Source: an uncultured SAR116 cluster alpha proteobacterium (GTDB taxonomy: Bacteria; Pseudomonadota; Alphaproteobacteria; Puniceispirillales; Marisalimonadaceae). From it: a stretch of 64,000 nt of DNA. Below the pieces are notes generated by a model. That model worked only from the letters and a program-made list of their open reading frames with translations, made no database searches and was not told the DNA's origin. Position numbers and translations under genes: made by a program. The stretch's first letter is position 1. Every line of letters begins with the position of its first letter. Below are positions 1-9,859 of the stretch, piece by piece. The DNA lies in contig CACMRG010000004.1 in the NCBI GenBank assembly GCA_902616005.1, positions 1 to 64,000 of the forward strand, given 5' to 3'.

Positions 1-1664
1 GGTGTAGGAAAAAAACTAAACTGTACCCTGCTACTTTTCATCATCCCTATGGAAATAAAAAACATACCAAAAACCGTTACCATAGTTAAATATCTATAGT
101 CATAACAGTAAGTTATTATTTTTTTAAAAATACCTTGTTGAAAATTTTTAAACTTATTATCAAACCAATTTCTGAATTTTCCAGGTGAATAAGTGCCCTT
201 ATCAAAATGAGCTAAATGTGCTGGCAAAACCAAAAAACATTCAATCAAACTTGCTATTAGAACAGCACAAATAACCATAGGAATTGCAATGATTATTTGA
301 CCTATTATTCCTTTAATTAAAAATAAAGGTAGGAACGCGCCTACAGTCGTTAACATAGCACAAATTACTGGAGCAGACATTCTTGTGGCTGCTACTATAG
401 GTGCATCATTATAATTAAGATTTCTGTTTTCTCTTAAATGATTAGAATGTTCACCTACTACAATGGCATCATCAACTACTATACCTAAAGCCATTATTAA
501 TCCAAATAATGAAATCATATTTATTGACTGACCAGAAAAAAACATGACGCCAAATGTTGCTAAAAACGCAATTGGAATGCCTAATGCCACCCATACAGCA
601 GTTTTCCAAGCAAGAAAGACAAACAAAACAATTAAAACAATAATTAATCCTGAAATTCCATTTTTAACTAATAAAGATATTCTTTCTTTAATTAAATTTG
701 AGGCTGTATTGTAAGTCATCACCTCTATAAAGTTTGATTTTTCTTTTTTAAACTTAATTAATTCTTGATCAACGATTGCAGCTGTATTAAGGGCATCACT
801 TGTTTTACTTCTACGAACTGAAATTTCAACAGCCGGATTTCCGTTTACATATTGTAATATACTTGAATCATCAAAAGTTTCCTTAATTTCTGCAATATCT
901 TTTAGAATTATTTTTCCACCATCATTAAAACTTTTGATTTGCAAATTTTCAAAATGTTCTACTAACCTTTTATCACCTGAAGTTCTAATACGTAATGAGC
1001 CATCTGCAAAACTTCCTCCTGGTATGTCTTTAGATTGCATAGAGATTAGTTTTGAAATTTCATTTAAAGATAATTTAAATTTTGATATCTCACTTTGAGG
1101 AATCTCAATAAGTATCTCTTCATCTGGAAGACCGATTAAATCAACTTTATCAACTCCAGCATTTAATAAATTTTCTTTAAATATTTTTGCTTCATTTCTG
1201 AGTTGGGATAAGTTTATATTACCTGATAAAACTATTCTGGTAACAGTATCGTAAAACTCTGCTTTAGTAATTTTAGGTTTTTTTGTGTCATCAGGAAAAT
1301 CAATTCTTGAAATTGCATTTTCTACATCAGACATTGCTTTTTGCATATCTGTTCCAAAGTTAAATTCTATGATTGAATAACCAAGCCCTTCAACTGATTT
1401 AGATATCACCTTTTTAACGCCAGATATTGGACGTAAGTCAGGTTCTAATAGTTGAACAATGTTGTTATCAACTTCTTCTGCAGTTGCTCCAGGCCATTCT
1501 ATAGAAACAGATATTGTTTCAACATCAAAATTTGGAAAAAATTGTCTATTTAATTTATTTATTGATAAAAAACCAGCTAATAACATCAAAAACATAATAA
1601 TGTTTGCTGCAGTTTTATGTTTTACAAAAAAAGCTAGAATCGAAGATTGAGGAAATTTAATCAA
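1..1664 (-). CDS. RND-family efflux transporter, inner-membrane subunit (C-terminal part outside window)
   Basis: Reading the minus strand from 1664 to the window edge gives about 554 uninterrupted codons of an AcrB/MexF-type proton-driven exporter. It shows the first membrane helix, then a periplasmic porter region with the motif EWPGATAEEVDNNIVQLLEP. Next comes the helix block around GIPIAFLATFGVMFF, then MALGIVVDDAIVVGEH with the paired acidic residues typical of RND helix 4, and finally VQFSFFPTP at the start of the second half. The first in-frame start after an upstream stop is TTG at 1664, 17 bp after the adaptor gene, so the two form an operon. The substrate cannot be told. Confidence 0.9.
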   Translation of the reverse strand, partial: MIKFPQSSILAFFVKHKTAANIIMFLMLLAGFLSINKLNRQFFPNFDVETISVSIEWPGATAEEVDNNIVQLLEPDLRPISGVKKVISKSVEGLGYSIIEFNFGTDMQKAMSDVENAISRIDFPDDTKKPKITKAEFYDTVTRIVLSGNINLSQLRNEAKIFKENLLNAGVDKVDLIGLPDEEILIEIPQSEISKFKLSLNEISKLISMQSKDIPGGSFADGSLRIRTSGDKRLVEHFENLQIKSFNDGGKIILKDIAEIKETFDDSSILQYVNGNPAVEISVRRSKTSDALNTAAIVDQELIKFKKEKSNFIEVMTYNTASNLIKERISLLVKNGISGLIIVLIVLFVFLAWKTAVWVALGIPIAFLATFGVMFFSGQSINMISLFGLIMALGIVVDDAIVVGEHSNHLRENRNLNYNDAPIVAATRMSAPVICAMLTTVGAFLPLFLIKGIIGQIIIAIPMVICAVLIASLIECFLVLPAHLAHFDKGTYSPGKFRNWFDNKFKNFQQGIFKKIITYCYDYRYLTMVTVFGMFFISIGMMKSSRVQFSFFPT

Positions 1665-1681
1665 GTTTTACTCGTTAAAAA

Positions 1682-2800
1682 TTAATTTAGTTTTATTTTA
1701 GTTCCTTCAATATTTGAAGAAAATCTGTTCAAGATGATATCTACTCCATCCAAATTATCATTTTTTAATAAATAATATCCTGTATTAGAATGAACAACAT
1801 TTACTTTAATTTTATTTGCTCTTCCGTTTTTAATTACAAATATATATTGCTTATTAAACAGTGCTGTTTCAGGAATTTTTATAACTGATTCAAATCTTTC
1901 TAATGGGTAAATAATTTTGACAAAGCTATCAAGCGGAATCAATTCATTAGTATTATCATTAAATTTTGCAAAAATTTTTCCTCCTCCACTATCATCATTT
2001 ATTATACCTTGAAACCTAGTTATTATTGCATTTTTTCTGATTAATTTTTCACTGCCTGTTTCCCATAAGACCTCAATTTTTTTTCCAATTAATTTTTCTG
2101 AAATAGAGAAAATTCTTGCGGGGACAATAAATTCAATTTCAACATGATCTAGAGATCTAAAAGTTCCTAACATTGAAGTGCTTGAAACAAGTAAACCCTC
2201 ATGAGCATTTACATCTGATATTATTCCATTGTTTTTTGCAATTAATGTTGCGTCCTTCAAATCTTTTTCTGCTAAACCAAGATTTATTCTTGAATTATTT
2301 AAAGTTTGTAGACTCTGTGAATATTTTATTAACTCTTCGTCATAAACAGATGGACTAATAACTTTTTTTTCTAACATTATTTTATTTCTATCAAGTTGTT
2401 TTTTTCTTAAGAAAATTTGTTTTGTTAATTCCTTAATATCTGTTTGAAGTCTCTGAACAATTAGGATAAATTTTTCTTCATTTAATTTACCTAAAACCTC
2501 ACCTTTTTTAACCTTTCCACCATTTACAAATTTTTCTGATAAATAAGAAATTGTTCCAGGAACTCCAAAACTAAGGTTTCCTGTCCTTTGGGTTTTTACT
2601 CTTCCAAAAGCTGAGAGAAAAGGTTCATGATCTTCAATTTTTGCAACTAATGAATTAACAATTATTTCATTTTCTTTTTGAACTTTAACCTTAGGCACTG
2701 GTTTTGTCATTTGTAGATAAAAATTTATTAAGAAAATAATTATTACAACAACGACTATAATTATTATTTTGAAACTATTTTTTTTTAGCCAATTTAACAT
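1682..2800 (-). CDS. RND efflux periplasmic adaptor (HlyD/MFP family)
   Basis: This 372-residue protein has one N-terminal membrane anchor (about residues 10-30, KIIIIVVVVIIIFLINF). A barrel-sandwich half-motif follows, then a coiled-coil hairpin (about 115-175, rich in K, Q and L) and a second lipoyl half (LKDATLIAKNNGIISDVNAHEGLLVS). The C-terminal beta-barrel contains PETALF. It would bridge the inner-membrane RND pump to an outer-membrane channel. The pump gene lies 17 bp downstream and DUF1489 overlaps its start by one base, so all three are probably co-transcribed. No TolC-type gene is present in the window. Confidence 0.88.
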   Translation of the reverse strand: MLNWLKKNSFKIIIIVVVVIIIFLINFYLQMTKPVPKVKVQKENEIIVNSLVAKIEDHEPFLSAFGRVKTQRTGNLSFGVPGTISYLSEKFVNGGKVKKGEVLGKLNEEKFILIVQRLQTDIKELTKQIFLRKKQLDRNKIMLEKKVISPSVYDEELIKYSQSLQTLNNSRINLGLAEKDLKDATLIAKNNGIISDVNAHEGLLVSSTSMLGTFRSLDHVEIEFIVPARIFSISEKLIGKKIEVLWETGSEKLIRKNAIITRFQGIINDDSGGGKIFAKFNDNTNELIPLDSFVKIIYPLERFESVIKIPETALFNKQYIFVIKNGRANKIKVNVVHSNTGYYLLKNDNLDGVDIILNRFSSNIEGTKIKLN

Positions 2801-3219
2801 TAATAAAGTCCTAATTTGTTAAGTTCATTGTTAAATTCATCATTAAATCCATCATTAAATCCATCATCTGTTATGTCAGGTGGAACGTCTTCATTTTCAA
2901 AATATCTCCAACCTTGAAATGGTTTCATAGGTGTAGGTCTAACTCTAATTATTTTATTTTCAAGTAAAATACCAGCAAACAATTTATTATCATCTCCAAC
3001 TATTTGTTTAATATTTAAAATCTTTTGCCTTACTAAAACTCTTCTATTTATAACCCAATACAAAGAACCTCCATTGCACAATTCTTCTGATCTTTTTGGT
3101 TTATTCCTTGTAATGTGAATAAGTTCACCATTTTTTTCTATATTGTACTTTAATCTTACTTCAAGATCTTCTATTGATCGGATGCCTACTGCCAATTTTT
3201 TTAGATTTACTGTACTCAT
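2800..3219 (-). CDS. DUF1489 family protein
   Basis: This 139-residue protein matches the alphaproteobacterial DUF1489 family: an N-terminal VGIRSIEDLE, then ITRNKPKRSEEL, GGSLYWVI, VRQ and PFQGWRY followed by acidic EDVPPDI. The family has no established function. It sits upstream of and overlaps the RND adaptor (TAATG junction). The C-terminus is unusual: it ends in a short repeated run of F-N-D-G/E units encoded by a 12-bp tandem repeat, beyond the usual family end. Confidence 0.8.
   Translation of the reverse strand: MSTVNLKKLAVGIRSIEDLEVRLKYNIEKNGELIHITRNKPKRSEELCNGGSLYWVINRRVLVRQKILNIKQIVGDDNKLFAGILLENKIIRVRPTPMKPFQGWRYFENEDVPPDITDDGFNDGFNDEFNNELNKLGLY
2824..2871. repeat. four 12-bp tandem units inside the DUF1489 gene
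   Basis: Four consecutive 12-base units of the form TTCATCATTAAA or TCCATCATTAAA can be read, the outer two degenerate. They are in frame and code on the minus strand for the repeated F-N-D-G/E tail of the DUF1489 protein. A run of this kind can gain or lose units by replication slippage without changing frame. Confidence 0.75.
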
Positions 3220-3251
3220 TTTGTATTTTACTATTAATATATATAATCAAT

Positions 3252-4661
3252 TTACAAAATTACCCAAGCAGCAAGACCTAAAAATGTAAAAAAACCTATC
3301 ACATCTGTTGCAGTAGTAAGCAAAATTGTACTTGAAATTGCAGGATCAATTTTAAACTTATTTAAAGAAAGAGGGATCAATGTTCCTAAAATACCTGCTA
3401 ACAAAAGATTTATGACCATAGATGCAGACATAATTATTGCAATTTGAAAATCATTAAACCAAAGATAAGCTAAAATAGAAGAAAATATTGCAAAAAGAAC
3501 ACCATTAAACATGCCAACCCATGACTCTCTTAGTACAAACTTTTGTAAATTAATGTAACTTAGCTGCCTAGTAGCTAAAGCTCTGACTGCCACTGTTACA
3601 GTTTGGGTTCCAGCATTACCTCCCATTGAAGCTACAATTGGCATTAATACAGCTAATGCTACAATTTTTTCTATTTCTTCCTGAAATAAACCAATAACCG
3701 TAGAAGCTATTATTGCGGTCACTAAATTTACTAATAACCATGAAAACCTATCTTTTAATGTTTTAAATATAGATGTGCGTATAGAACCGTCACTAACTCC
3801 ACCTAACCCAAAAAAATCTTCTTCTGCTTCTTCTTTGATAACGTCAACAATATCATCAAATATTATTACACCAATTATTCTATCTGCTTTATCTGTAACA
3901 GCCAAATCAACAAGAGCATATTGCTGAAACAATAAAGCTATTTCTTCTTGATCTTTCTCAACATCAACTGATTGAAAATTGCTATTCATTATATCTTTTA
4001 ATCTAATAGACCTTTTATTTGAAAGAAGTTTACTAAGAGATAATACGCCTAATAATCTTTGTCCCGGATCGATTATAAATATTGAATAAAAATTTTCATC
4101 TTCAACAAATTCTTTATTCCTCATATGATCTATTGTTTGCCCAACAGTCCAATAATCAGGAAAAGATAAAAACTCTCTTTGCATCAAACGTCCAGCAGAA
4201 TTTTCTGGATATGTAAATGCTTCTTCAACAAGTATTCTGTCAGCTTTTGGTAATTTCTTGATGATTGTGTCTCTTTGATCTTCTTGAAGATTTTCTAAAA
4301 TTTCGACTTCATCATCAGTATTTAACTCTGGTAGAGCCTTAGCAATTGCATTAGGCCCAATTCCTTTAATCACGTCCTCTTGAACTGTATCCTCAAGATA
4401 AACTAAAGTTTCAGGATCAAGTCTCTTTGATAATAATCTTAAACAATTATCAAGTTGATCTTTTGAGAGCCTTTCCAACATATCTGCTTGATCAGCTGGA
4501 TGTAACAAATCAAAAAGAAAAACAAGTCTTTTTTTACGATTATTTTTAATACAGAATTTTATTTCTGTTTCTACTTCAGAGGTTAGTCCAAAAAGATTAT
4601 TAATAGTATCTTCTTTAGTTGAATCTATTGTTGAAACATCATTTTCGTTTTGAATAGACAT
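3252..4661 (-). CDS. mgtE: magnesium transporter MgtE
   Basis: This 469-residue protein has the full MgtE layout. An N-terminal helical MgtE_N domain comes first (FLFDLLHPADQADMLERL). A CBS pair follows (about residues 150-270: AGRLMQREFLSFPDYWTVGQ..., VDVEKDQEEIALLFQQY), then a five-helix channel domain. The pore signature PIVASMGGNAGTQTVTVAVRALA is intact. The family is a Mg2+-gated channel in the inner membrane. A clear Shine-Dalgarno (AGGAGAG) precedes the ATG. An 83-bp gap separates it from the gene upstream, so it may have its own promoter. Confidence 0.95.
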   Translation of the reverse strand: MSIQNENDVSTIDSTKEDTINNLFGLTSEVETEIKFCIKNNRKKRLVFLFDLLHPADQADMLERLSKDQLDNCLRLLSKRLDPETLVYLEDTVQEDVIKGIGPNAIAKALPELNTDDEVEILENLQEDQRDTIIKKLPKADRILVEEAFTYPENSAGRLMQREFLSFPDYWTVGQTIDHMRNKEFVEDENFYSIFIIDPGQRLLGVLSLSKLLSNKRSIRLKDIMNSNFQSVDVEKDQEEIALLFQQYALVDLAVTDKADRIIGVIIFDDIVDVIKEEAEEDFFGLGGVSDGSIRTSIFKTLKDRFSWLLVNLVTAIIASTVIGLFQEEIEKIVALAVLMPIVASMGGNAGTQTVTVAVRALATRQLSYINLQKFVLRESWVGMFNGVLFAIFSSILAYLWFNDFQIAIIMSASMVINLLLAGILGTLIPLSLNKFKIDPAISSTILLTTATDVIGFFTFLGLAAWVIL

Positions 4662-4744
4662 AACTCTCCTAAAAAAGATTTAAATAACATTTACTATTTT
4701 ATGTTCTTAACTCTGAAAATTGTTAAAAAAAAGACAATCAGAAT

Positions 4745-5122
4745 TTAAATATTTAATTCTTTGAATACTTTTCTAGCTATTCTCATTGAATCAATACCTG
4801 CAGGAGCGCCACAATAAACAGTTACTTGCAGAAAAATATCTTTTATTTGCTCTTTAGTCAGTCCATTATTTAAAGCACCTTTAATATGTAATTCTAACTC
4901 ATGAGGTCTATTTAAAGCTGAAATCATTCCTAAATTAATCATAGATCTTTCTTTATCTGACAATGCTTCCTTATTCCAAACTTCACCCCATGCATATTCA
5001 GTAATTAGTTTTTGAAGATCTGCTCCAAATTCGTCAGCTGTAGCAAGAGCCTTATCAACATATTCATCACCAAGAACTTTTCTTCTTTTGCTAAGGCCTT
5101 TATTAAACATTTCACTATTCAT
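4745..5122 (-). CDS. carboxymuconolactone decarboxylase family protein
   Basis: This 125-residue protein has the alpha-helical CMD/AhpD fold signature, including NKEALSDKERSMINLGMISALNRPHELELHIKGALNNGLTKEQI and a C-terminal YCGAPAGIDSMR. It resembles PcaC (4-carboxymuconolactone decarboxylase). No other protocatechuate-pathway gene is nearby, so the substrate is open. AGGAGAAAATT precedes the ATG. It lies 9 bp downstream of the TSUP permease gene and is probably co-transcribed with it. Confidence 0.85.
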   Translation of the reverse strand: MNSEMFNKGLSKRRKVLGDEYVDKALATADEFGADLQKLITEYAWGEVWNKEALSDKERSMINLGMISALNRPHELELHIKGALNNGLTKEQIKDIFLQVTVYCGAPAGIDSMRIARKVFKELNI

Positions 5123-5131
5123 AATTTTCTC

Positions 5132-5932
5132 CTAAAAATATCCTTTTATAAATAAATTTATACCACATAAGAATAACGCCATGTGCGTAACATGATAAAA
5201 TATTTTATCTGATAACTTTAAATTTAACCATTTACCAAAAAATATTCCAATAGGAATTATAGGAATTAACAAAATAGTTATAGCAATTGTCTCTATTGTA
5301 AAAATATCTAATTCCCAAAAAAATGGGATTTTAGTAAAATTCACAAAAAAGAAATAAAAACTCATTATACTTACAAAATTCTCTCTCTTTAATTTTAAGG
5401 GTAGTAAAAAAATATGAGCAGGTATTGCACCTGATAACGCAATAAAACTTGAAAAACCTGATAACGAAGACCAAGCAACACCTTTCTTGTAATTAACTTT
5501 CACTTTTGTTTCATTAGCGACCTTTTTTTTATATAAATTTTTAAAATATCTTAATGATGTTATTATGGCTAATGATGCAATTATATATAAAATGGTTTGA
5601 TCATCTAAATATTTAAAAAAATACCAACCAGCGATTTGTCCAATGAACCCTCCAAGACACATTATTAAAATAATTTTATAAATTGGAAATTTTCGCCAAA
5701 CATAAATTACCCATAAATCCATCAAAACAATAAGAGGTAAAAATACAGCTAAAACTATTTTTGCAGGAAGTATAAACAACATTATCGGCACGCCCAATCC
5801 CCCTAAGCCACCCCCAAACCCAGATTTAGATATAGCTACAACTGAGACAGATAAAAATGCGGTTAAATAAAATAAGACTGAATAATCAAAGTTAGAATAA
5901 GTTGTAAATAAATTTTCTAAAAAATTTTCCAT
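5132..5932 (-). CDS. TSUP family permease (TauE/SafE-type anion exporter)
   Basis: This 266-residue hydrophobic protein with about eight predicted helices carries the N-terminal TSUP glycine signature SKSGFGGGLGGLGVPIMLFI. The second half-repeat contains GVAWSSLSGFSSFIALSGA. The family moves sulfonate- or sulfite-like organic anions across the inner membrane. No sulfonate catabolic gene is adjacent, so the substrate is unknown. It is divergent from the pirin gene, with 53 bp between the two start codons. Confidence 0.88.
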   Translation of the reverse strand: MENFLENLFTTYSNFDYSVLFYLTAFLSVSVVAISKSGFGGGLGGLGVPIMLFILPAKIVLAVFLPLIVLMDLWVIYVWRKFPIYKIILIMCLGGFIGQIAGWYFFKYLDDQTILYIIASLAIITSLRYFKNLYKKKVANETKVKVNYKKGVAWSSLSGFSSFIALSGAIPAHIFLLPLKLKRENFVSIMSFYFFFVNFTKIPFFWELDIFTIETIAITILLIPIIPIGIFFGKWLNLKLSDKIFYHVTHMALFLCGINLFIKGYF

Positions 5933-5971
5933 GATGAAAACTTATTTATATTTAATTTATTTTATTTATTC

Positions 5972-5977
5972 TATATA
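5972..5977 (+). promoter_or_regulatory. candidate -10 box for a leaderless pirin transcript
   Basis: TATATA lies 8 nt before the ATG of the pirin gene, and no Shine-Dalgarno is visible in between. Transcription would then begin at or within a few bases of the start codon. No convincing -35 box is seen. Confidence 0.35.
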
Positions 5978-5985
5978 AAAAAAGT

Positions 5986-6891
5986 ATGACTATAAGACCA
6001 ATTAAACAAACTTCAATTTCTAAACCAACACTTGAGGGCGCTGGAGTTAAACTGAATAGAGTATTTGGATTTGGAGATACATCAATATCAGACCCTTTTT
6101 TACTGTTAGATGATTTTAGAAATAATATAAAAGAAGATTATATGAATGGATTTCCGTGGCATCCCCATAGAGGAATAGAAACAATAACATATATTTTAAA
6201 AGGTAATGTTGAACACGGCGATAGTTTGGGAAATGTAGGAACTTTAAAAACTGGAGACGTTCAGTGGATGACTGCAGGCTCAGGTATTCTTCATCAAGAA
6301 ATGCCAAAAGGAAACGAAAAAGGTGAAATGCATGGATTTCAATTGTGGGCAAATCTTCCATCTTCATTAAAGATGACTTCACCAAACTACCAAGATATCC
6401 CATCTAATGAAATTAAAAAAATTCATGATGATGATGGATCAATAATTAGAATTATAATTGGAAATTACAGGGGATATTCTGGTCCTGTTAAAGGAATATC
6501 ATCTGACCCAACTTATTTGGATATTTTTATTCCAGCTAATAAAATTAAATCGATACCTATCGAAGTTAATAAAAATGTGCTTGCCTATATCTTTGAGGGT
6601 TCGGCAAATTTTGAATATGCATCAAAACCACAAGGAGTAATGGTTGAAAAAATGATTAATGGACAGGAAGTTAACATACAGGATATGACTGGAAACAGAA
6701 CATTGATTAATTTTGATAGAGGCGATGAGATTAATATTAAAACCTCAAGTGATGGTGTACGTTTCCTTCTTATTGGAGGTACACCTATACAAGAACCAGT
6801 TGCTTGGCACGGACCAATTGTTATGAATACAAATGAAGAATTAATGCAAGCAATGAAAGAACTTAACAATGGGACTTTTATTAAAAAATAA
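5986..6891 (+). CDS. pirin family protein
   Basis: This 301-residue bicupin has the pirin metal site in the N-terminal cupin: FPWHPHRGIETITYIL, EHGDS and GSGILHQEM supply the usual His/His/His/Glu ligands. The motif FQLWANLPSSLKM is also typical. The C-terminal cupin holds GGTPIQEPVAWHGPIVMN. Bacterial pirins include quercetinases and regulators of metabolic enzymes. It opens a six-gene plus-strand operon, with a 13-bp gap to the next gene. The true substrate or partner is unknown. Confidence 0.92.
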   Translation: MTIRPIKQTSISKPTLEGAGVKLNRVFGFGDTSISDPFLLLDDFRNNIKEDYMNGFPWHPHRGIETITYILKGNVEHGDSLGNVGTLKTGDVQWMTAGSGILHQEMPKGNEKGEMHGFQLWANLPSSLKMTSPNYQDIPSNEIKKIHDDDGSIIRIIIGNYRGYSGPVKGISSDPTYLDIFIPANKIKSIPIEVNKNVLAYIFEGSANFEYASKPQGVMVEKMINGQEVNIQDMTGNRTLINFDRGDEINIKTSSDGVRFLLIGGTPIQEPVAWHGPIVMNTNEELMQAMKELNNGTFIKK

Positions 6892-6904
6892 TTAGGAGAA
6901 TGAC

Positions 6905-7831
6905 ATGAAAGTTAGCGTGATAGGCACTGGTGCAATGGGATCTATTTATGGATCCTTTTTTGCTAAAAATAATTTTGATGTCTTATGTTATGATGTTTGG
7001 GATGAACATGTTGATGCCATAAACAATAAAGGTTTAAGAGTTTCTGGTATAAGTGGAGATCATACTGAAAAAAAAATTAGAGCAACAACCAATTTTAACG
7101 AACTCAAGGATAGAGACCTTTATATCATTGCTACAAAAGGTGATGCAGTTGGATCAGTAGCCTCAAAACTCGCTGACTTTGATTTAAGTAGTGCTATTGT
7201 TTTGACAATACAAAATGGCTTAGGTGCAGCTAAAAGAATAGAAAAATTCATGCCAACTGAAAATGTTCTCTTAGGAGTTGCTCAGGGTTTTGGCGCATCA
7301 ATCAAAGCTCCTGGCCATGCTCATCATAACGGAATGAGCATGATTAGAGTAGGCGAAATAAACGGTGGTTTAACCGATAGATTGACAACAATAGTTAATG
7401 CCTGGAAAGAAGCCGGTTTTACTTCTAAAGGATTTGAAGATATTCAACAATTAATTTGGGAAAAATTTATTTGTAATGTAGCTTATAGTGGACCTTGTTC
7501 TGTTTTTAAAAAAACCATTGGTGAAATTTTAAATGATAAAGACATGACAGAAGTATCAATTCAATGTGCACTTGAAGCAAGAAAATTAGGTGATCTAAAA
7601 AAAATTAATTTTTCATTTGATAATACTGAAAAATATATTATCGATTTTGGAAATAAAATGCCTTTATCTAAACCTTCAATGCTTCAAGATGTTGAGGCAA
7701 AAAGAAAATGCGAACTTAGCTCCATCAATGGAATGGTTGTAACTTTAGGAAAAGAGTTAAATGTCAAAACACCTTACAATTCAGTTGTTAGTAACATCAT
7801 TTCAGCAAGAGAAAAAGAATATTTACAGTAA
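6905..7831 (+). CDS. 2-dehydropantoate 2-reductase family oxidoreductase
   Basis: This 308-residue enzyme has an N-terminal Rossmann domain (VIGTGAMGSIYGSFFAKNNF) binding NAD(P)H. Its C-terminal helical ApbA_C domain contains WEKFICNVAYSGPCSVFKKTIGEI and the conserved PSMLQDVEAKRKCEL, matching the PSMxQDxxxxRxTE motif. A Shine-Dalgarno (AGGAGAATGAC) precedes the ATG. Many PanE-like proteins outside pantothenate gene clusters act on other 2-keto acids. The operon context (pirin, chorismate enzymes) does not support pantothenate synthesis specifically. Confidence 0.85.
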   Translation: MKVSVIGTGAMGSIYGSFFAKNNFDVLCYDVWDEHVDAINNKGLRVSGISGDHTEKKIRATTNFNELKDRDLYIIATKGDAVGSVASKLADFDLSSAIVLTIQNGLGAAKRIEKFMPTENVLLGVAQGFGASIKAPGHAHHNGMSMIRVGEINGGLTDRLTTIVNAWKEAGFTSKGFEDIQQLIWEKFICNVAYSGPCSVFKKTIGEILNDKDMTEVSIQCALEARKLGDLKKINFSFDNTEKYIIDFGNKMPLSKPSMLQDVEAKRKCELSSINGMVVTLGKELNVKTPYNSVVSNIISAREKEYLQ

Positions 7832-7839
7832 AAAATACT

Positions 7840-9201
7840 ATGGATAAAATCGAGCTAATTGGTAAGCCGAATTACAAAAAATTAACTGAAGACTATAATT
7901 TTTTTAGGCTTTTTAAAAAAATTGAAAAAAAATTTGATACTTGTTTTCTCTTTGAATCGCTCGGAGAAGAAAGTTATATTTCAAGATATCATATTTTAGG
8001 ATTTGACCCTAAATACATAATTTATCCAACTCATGAAAATCTAATTATAGAAAATAAAAATGGTAAGATTGATAAAATACGATGTAAAAACCCTTACTAT
8101 AAAATTAGAGATGTAATCCCAAGTAATATTATTTCGAAAAAATATGCTGGAGGATTAATCGGTTACTTAGGTTATGATTGCGTTAATTATTTTGAACCAA
8201 GTTTAAATATAAAAAATAATGATGACTTCGAATCATTTAAATTTGGAGTTTTTTTAGATGGCCTTGTATATGATCAAGTTACAGGTGAGATATTTTACTA
8301 TTATTATGATGAAGACAGATATGATCTGATTGAAAAAATTTTAAATGAAAACTTTGAAGATAATTCTAAATTGTTTTGTAGCTTTCTAAACAACTCAATG
8401 ACTAACGATGAACATAAGCAGCATGTAAAACAAGTTAAAGAAAAAATAATTGATGGCTATATATTTCAATGTGAAGTTGGATTTAAAAGTTTTTATAAAT
8501 TGGATGGTGACACTACTAAAATTTATGAAAAGCTTAGAATTGTTAATCCATCTCCACATATGTATTATCTAAAATTTAAAGATCAAAAAATTATTGGCGC
8601 TTCTCCCGAACTTTTATTTAGATTAAAAAATGGCGAAATGGAAACCTATCCATTAGCAGGAACAACAAAAAGAGGGAAGAATTCTCAAGAGGATACCCAG
8701 CTTGCACGTGAATTACTCAATGACCCTAAAGAGATTGCAGAGCATAACATGCTTGTTGATCTCCATAGAAATGATATTGGAAAAGTTGCAAAGTTTGGAA
8801 CTGTAAAAGTTAGAAATTTAATGGACATAAAACGTTATTCTCATGTTCAACATATATCTTCTGAAATTGTTGGAATTATTGATGATAAAAATGATATGTT
8901 TTCTGCATTGGCATCAAATTTTCCAGCTGGAACTTTAACTGGTGCACCAAAAATTGAAGCAATGAAGATTATCAATGAAATTGAAACCTCTGGTCGAGGT
9001 CCATATGGAGGTGCCATTGGTCAATTTGGATTTAATGGTGATTGTACTTTTGCAATTCCTATAAGATCAATTTTCATTAAAGGCAAAAATGGTTTTATTC
9101 AAACATGTGGTGGTATAGTCCATGACTCTATTCCTGAAAATGAACTACTTGAAATTGAAAGAAAACTTGCTGCAATGAAATCAGTTTTAGAAAGTTTTTA
9201 A
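7840..9201 (+). CDS. chorismate-utilising enzyme, anthranilate synthase component I-like
   Basis: This 453-residue protein has an N-terminal Anth_synt_I_N region and a C-terminal chorismate-binding domain. Visible motifs are [55 protein letters not shown] and TCGGIVHDS. The PLAGT loop (A, not the K of PIKGT) fits anthranilate synthase rather than aminodeoxychorismate synthase. The usual DLGRND/DLARND is DLHRND here. It lies 1 bp upstream of its glutamine amidotransferase partner. No trpD, trpC or trpBA is in the window, so either tryptophan synthesis or a specialised chorismate pathway is possible. Confidence 0.85.
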   Translation: MDKIELIGKPNYKKLTEDYNFFRLFKKIEKKFDTCFLFESLGEESYISRYHILGFDPKYIIYPTHENLIIENKNGKIDKIRCKNPYYKIRDVIPSNIISKKYAGGLIGYLGYDCVNYFEPSLNIKNNDDFESFKFGVFLDGLVYDQVTGEIFYYYYDEDRYDLIEKILNENFEDNSKLFCSFLNNSMTNDEHKQHVKQVKEKIIDGYIFQCEVGFKSFYKLDGDTTKIYEKLRIVNPSPHMYYLKFKDQKIIGASPELLFRLKNGEMETYPLAGTTKRGKNSQEDTQLARELLNDPKEIAEHNMLVDLHRNDIGKVAKFGTVKVRNLMDIKRYSHVQHISSEIVGIIDDKNDMFSALASNFPAGTLTGAPKIEAMKIINEIETSGRGPYGGAIGQFGFNGDCTFAIPIRSIFIKGKNGFIQTCGGIVHDSIPENELLEIERKLAAMKSVLESF

Positions 9202-9202
9202 C

Positions 9203-9850
9203 ATGAAAGTGTTAATAATTGATAATTATGATTCATTCACTTTTAATCTTTATCAACTCACTGGTGAAGTTTTGTATGAAGAATTTTCTAATGAGATAAA
9301 CGACATTATTGTAAAAAGAAATGATGAAGTTAGTTTATCTGAAATTAAAAAAAATAATTTCGATAAAATAATTATTTCACCTGGCCCAGGATCACCTGTT
9401 GATGATAGTTATTTTGGAATTTGTAAAGAAGTAATAAAAGAACTTGGGAATGAAAATATTCCTATTTTAGGGATATGTCTAGGAATGCAAGGAATAGTTC
9501 ATGTTTTAGGAGGTGAAATTGTACATTCTAAATCTCCAATGCATGGAAAATCTTCTTTTCTTATTCACAATGAAGAAGGAATTCATGCTGAGATCCCTCA
9601 AAGAATTGAAATCATGAGATATCATTCATTAATTGTCGATTGTTTAAAACTACCCAAAAGTTTAAAAGTTACTGCTTTTTGTAAAAACGAAGACAGTTAT
9701 TTCACATTAAAAGATTTTAACCCAAATGAAGATGAAATCATGGCAGTTGAACATGAGAGTAGACCAATTTTTGGAATTCAGTATCATCCAGAGTCTTTTG
9801 CAACAGAAGGTGGAAAAAAAATAATTTTAAATTTTCTAAAATTAACTTAA
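9203..9850 (+). CDS. anthranilate/aminodeoxychorismate synthase glutamine amidotransferase component
   Basis: This 215-residue class I glutamine amidotransferase starts IIDNYDSFTFNLYQ and has the oxyanion segment ISPGPGSP. The triad is visible: Cys92 in GICLGMQ, with His195 and Glu197 in QYHPES. It would feed ammonia from glutamine to the component I protein encoded 1 bp upstream. An insertion around residues 155-185 (TAFCKNEDSYFTLKDFNPNE) is somewhat longer than in typical TrpG. Whether it is TrpG or PabA cannot be decided from this subunit alone. Confidence 0.88.
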   Translation: MKVLIIDNYDSFTFNLYQLTGEVLYEEFSNEINDIIVKRNDEVSLSEIKKNNFDKIIISPGPGSPVDDSYFGICKEVIKELGNENIPILGICLGMQGIVHVLGGEIVHSKSPMHGKSSFLIHNEEGIHAEIPQRIEIMRYHSLIVDCLKLPKSLKVTAFCKNEDSYFTLKDFNPNEDEIMAVEHESRPIFGIQYHPESFATEGGKKIILNFLKLT

Positions 9851-9859
9851 AATTTCAAT

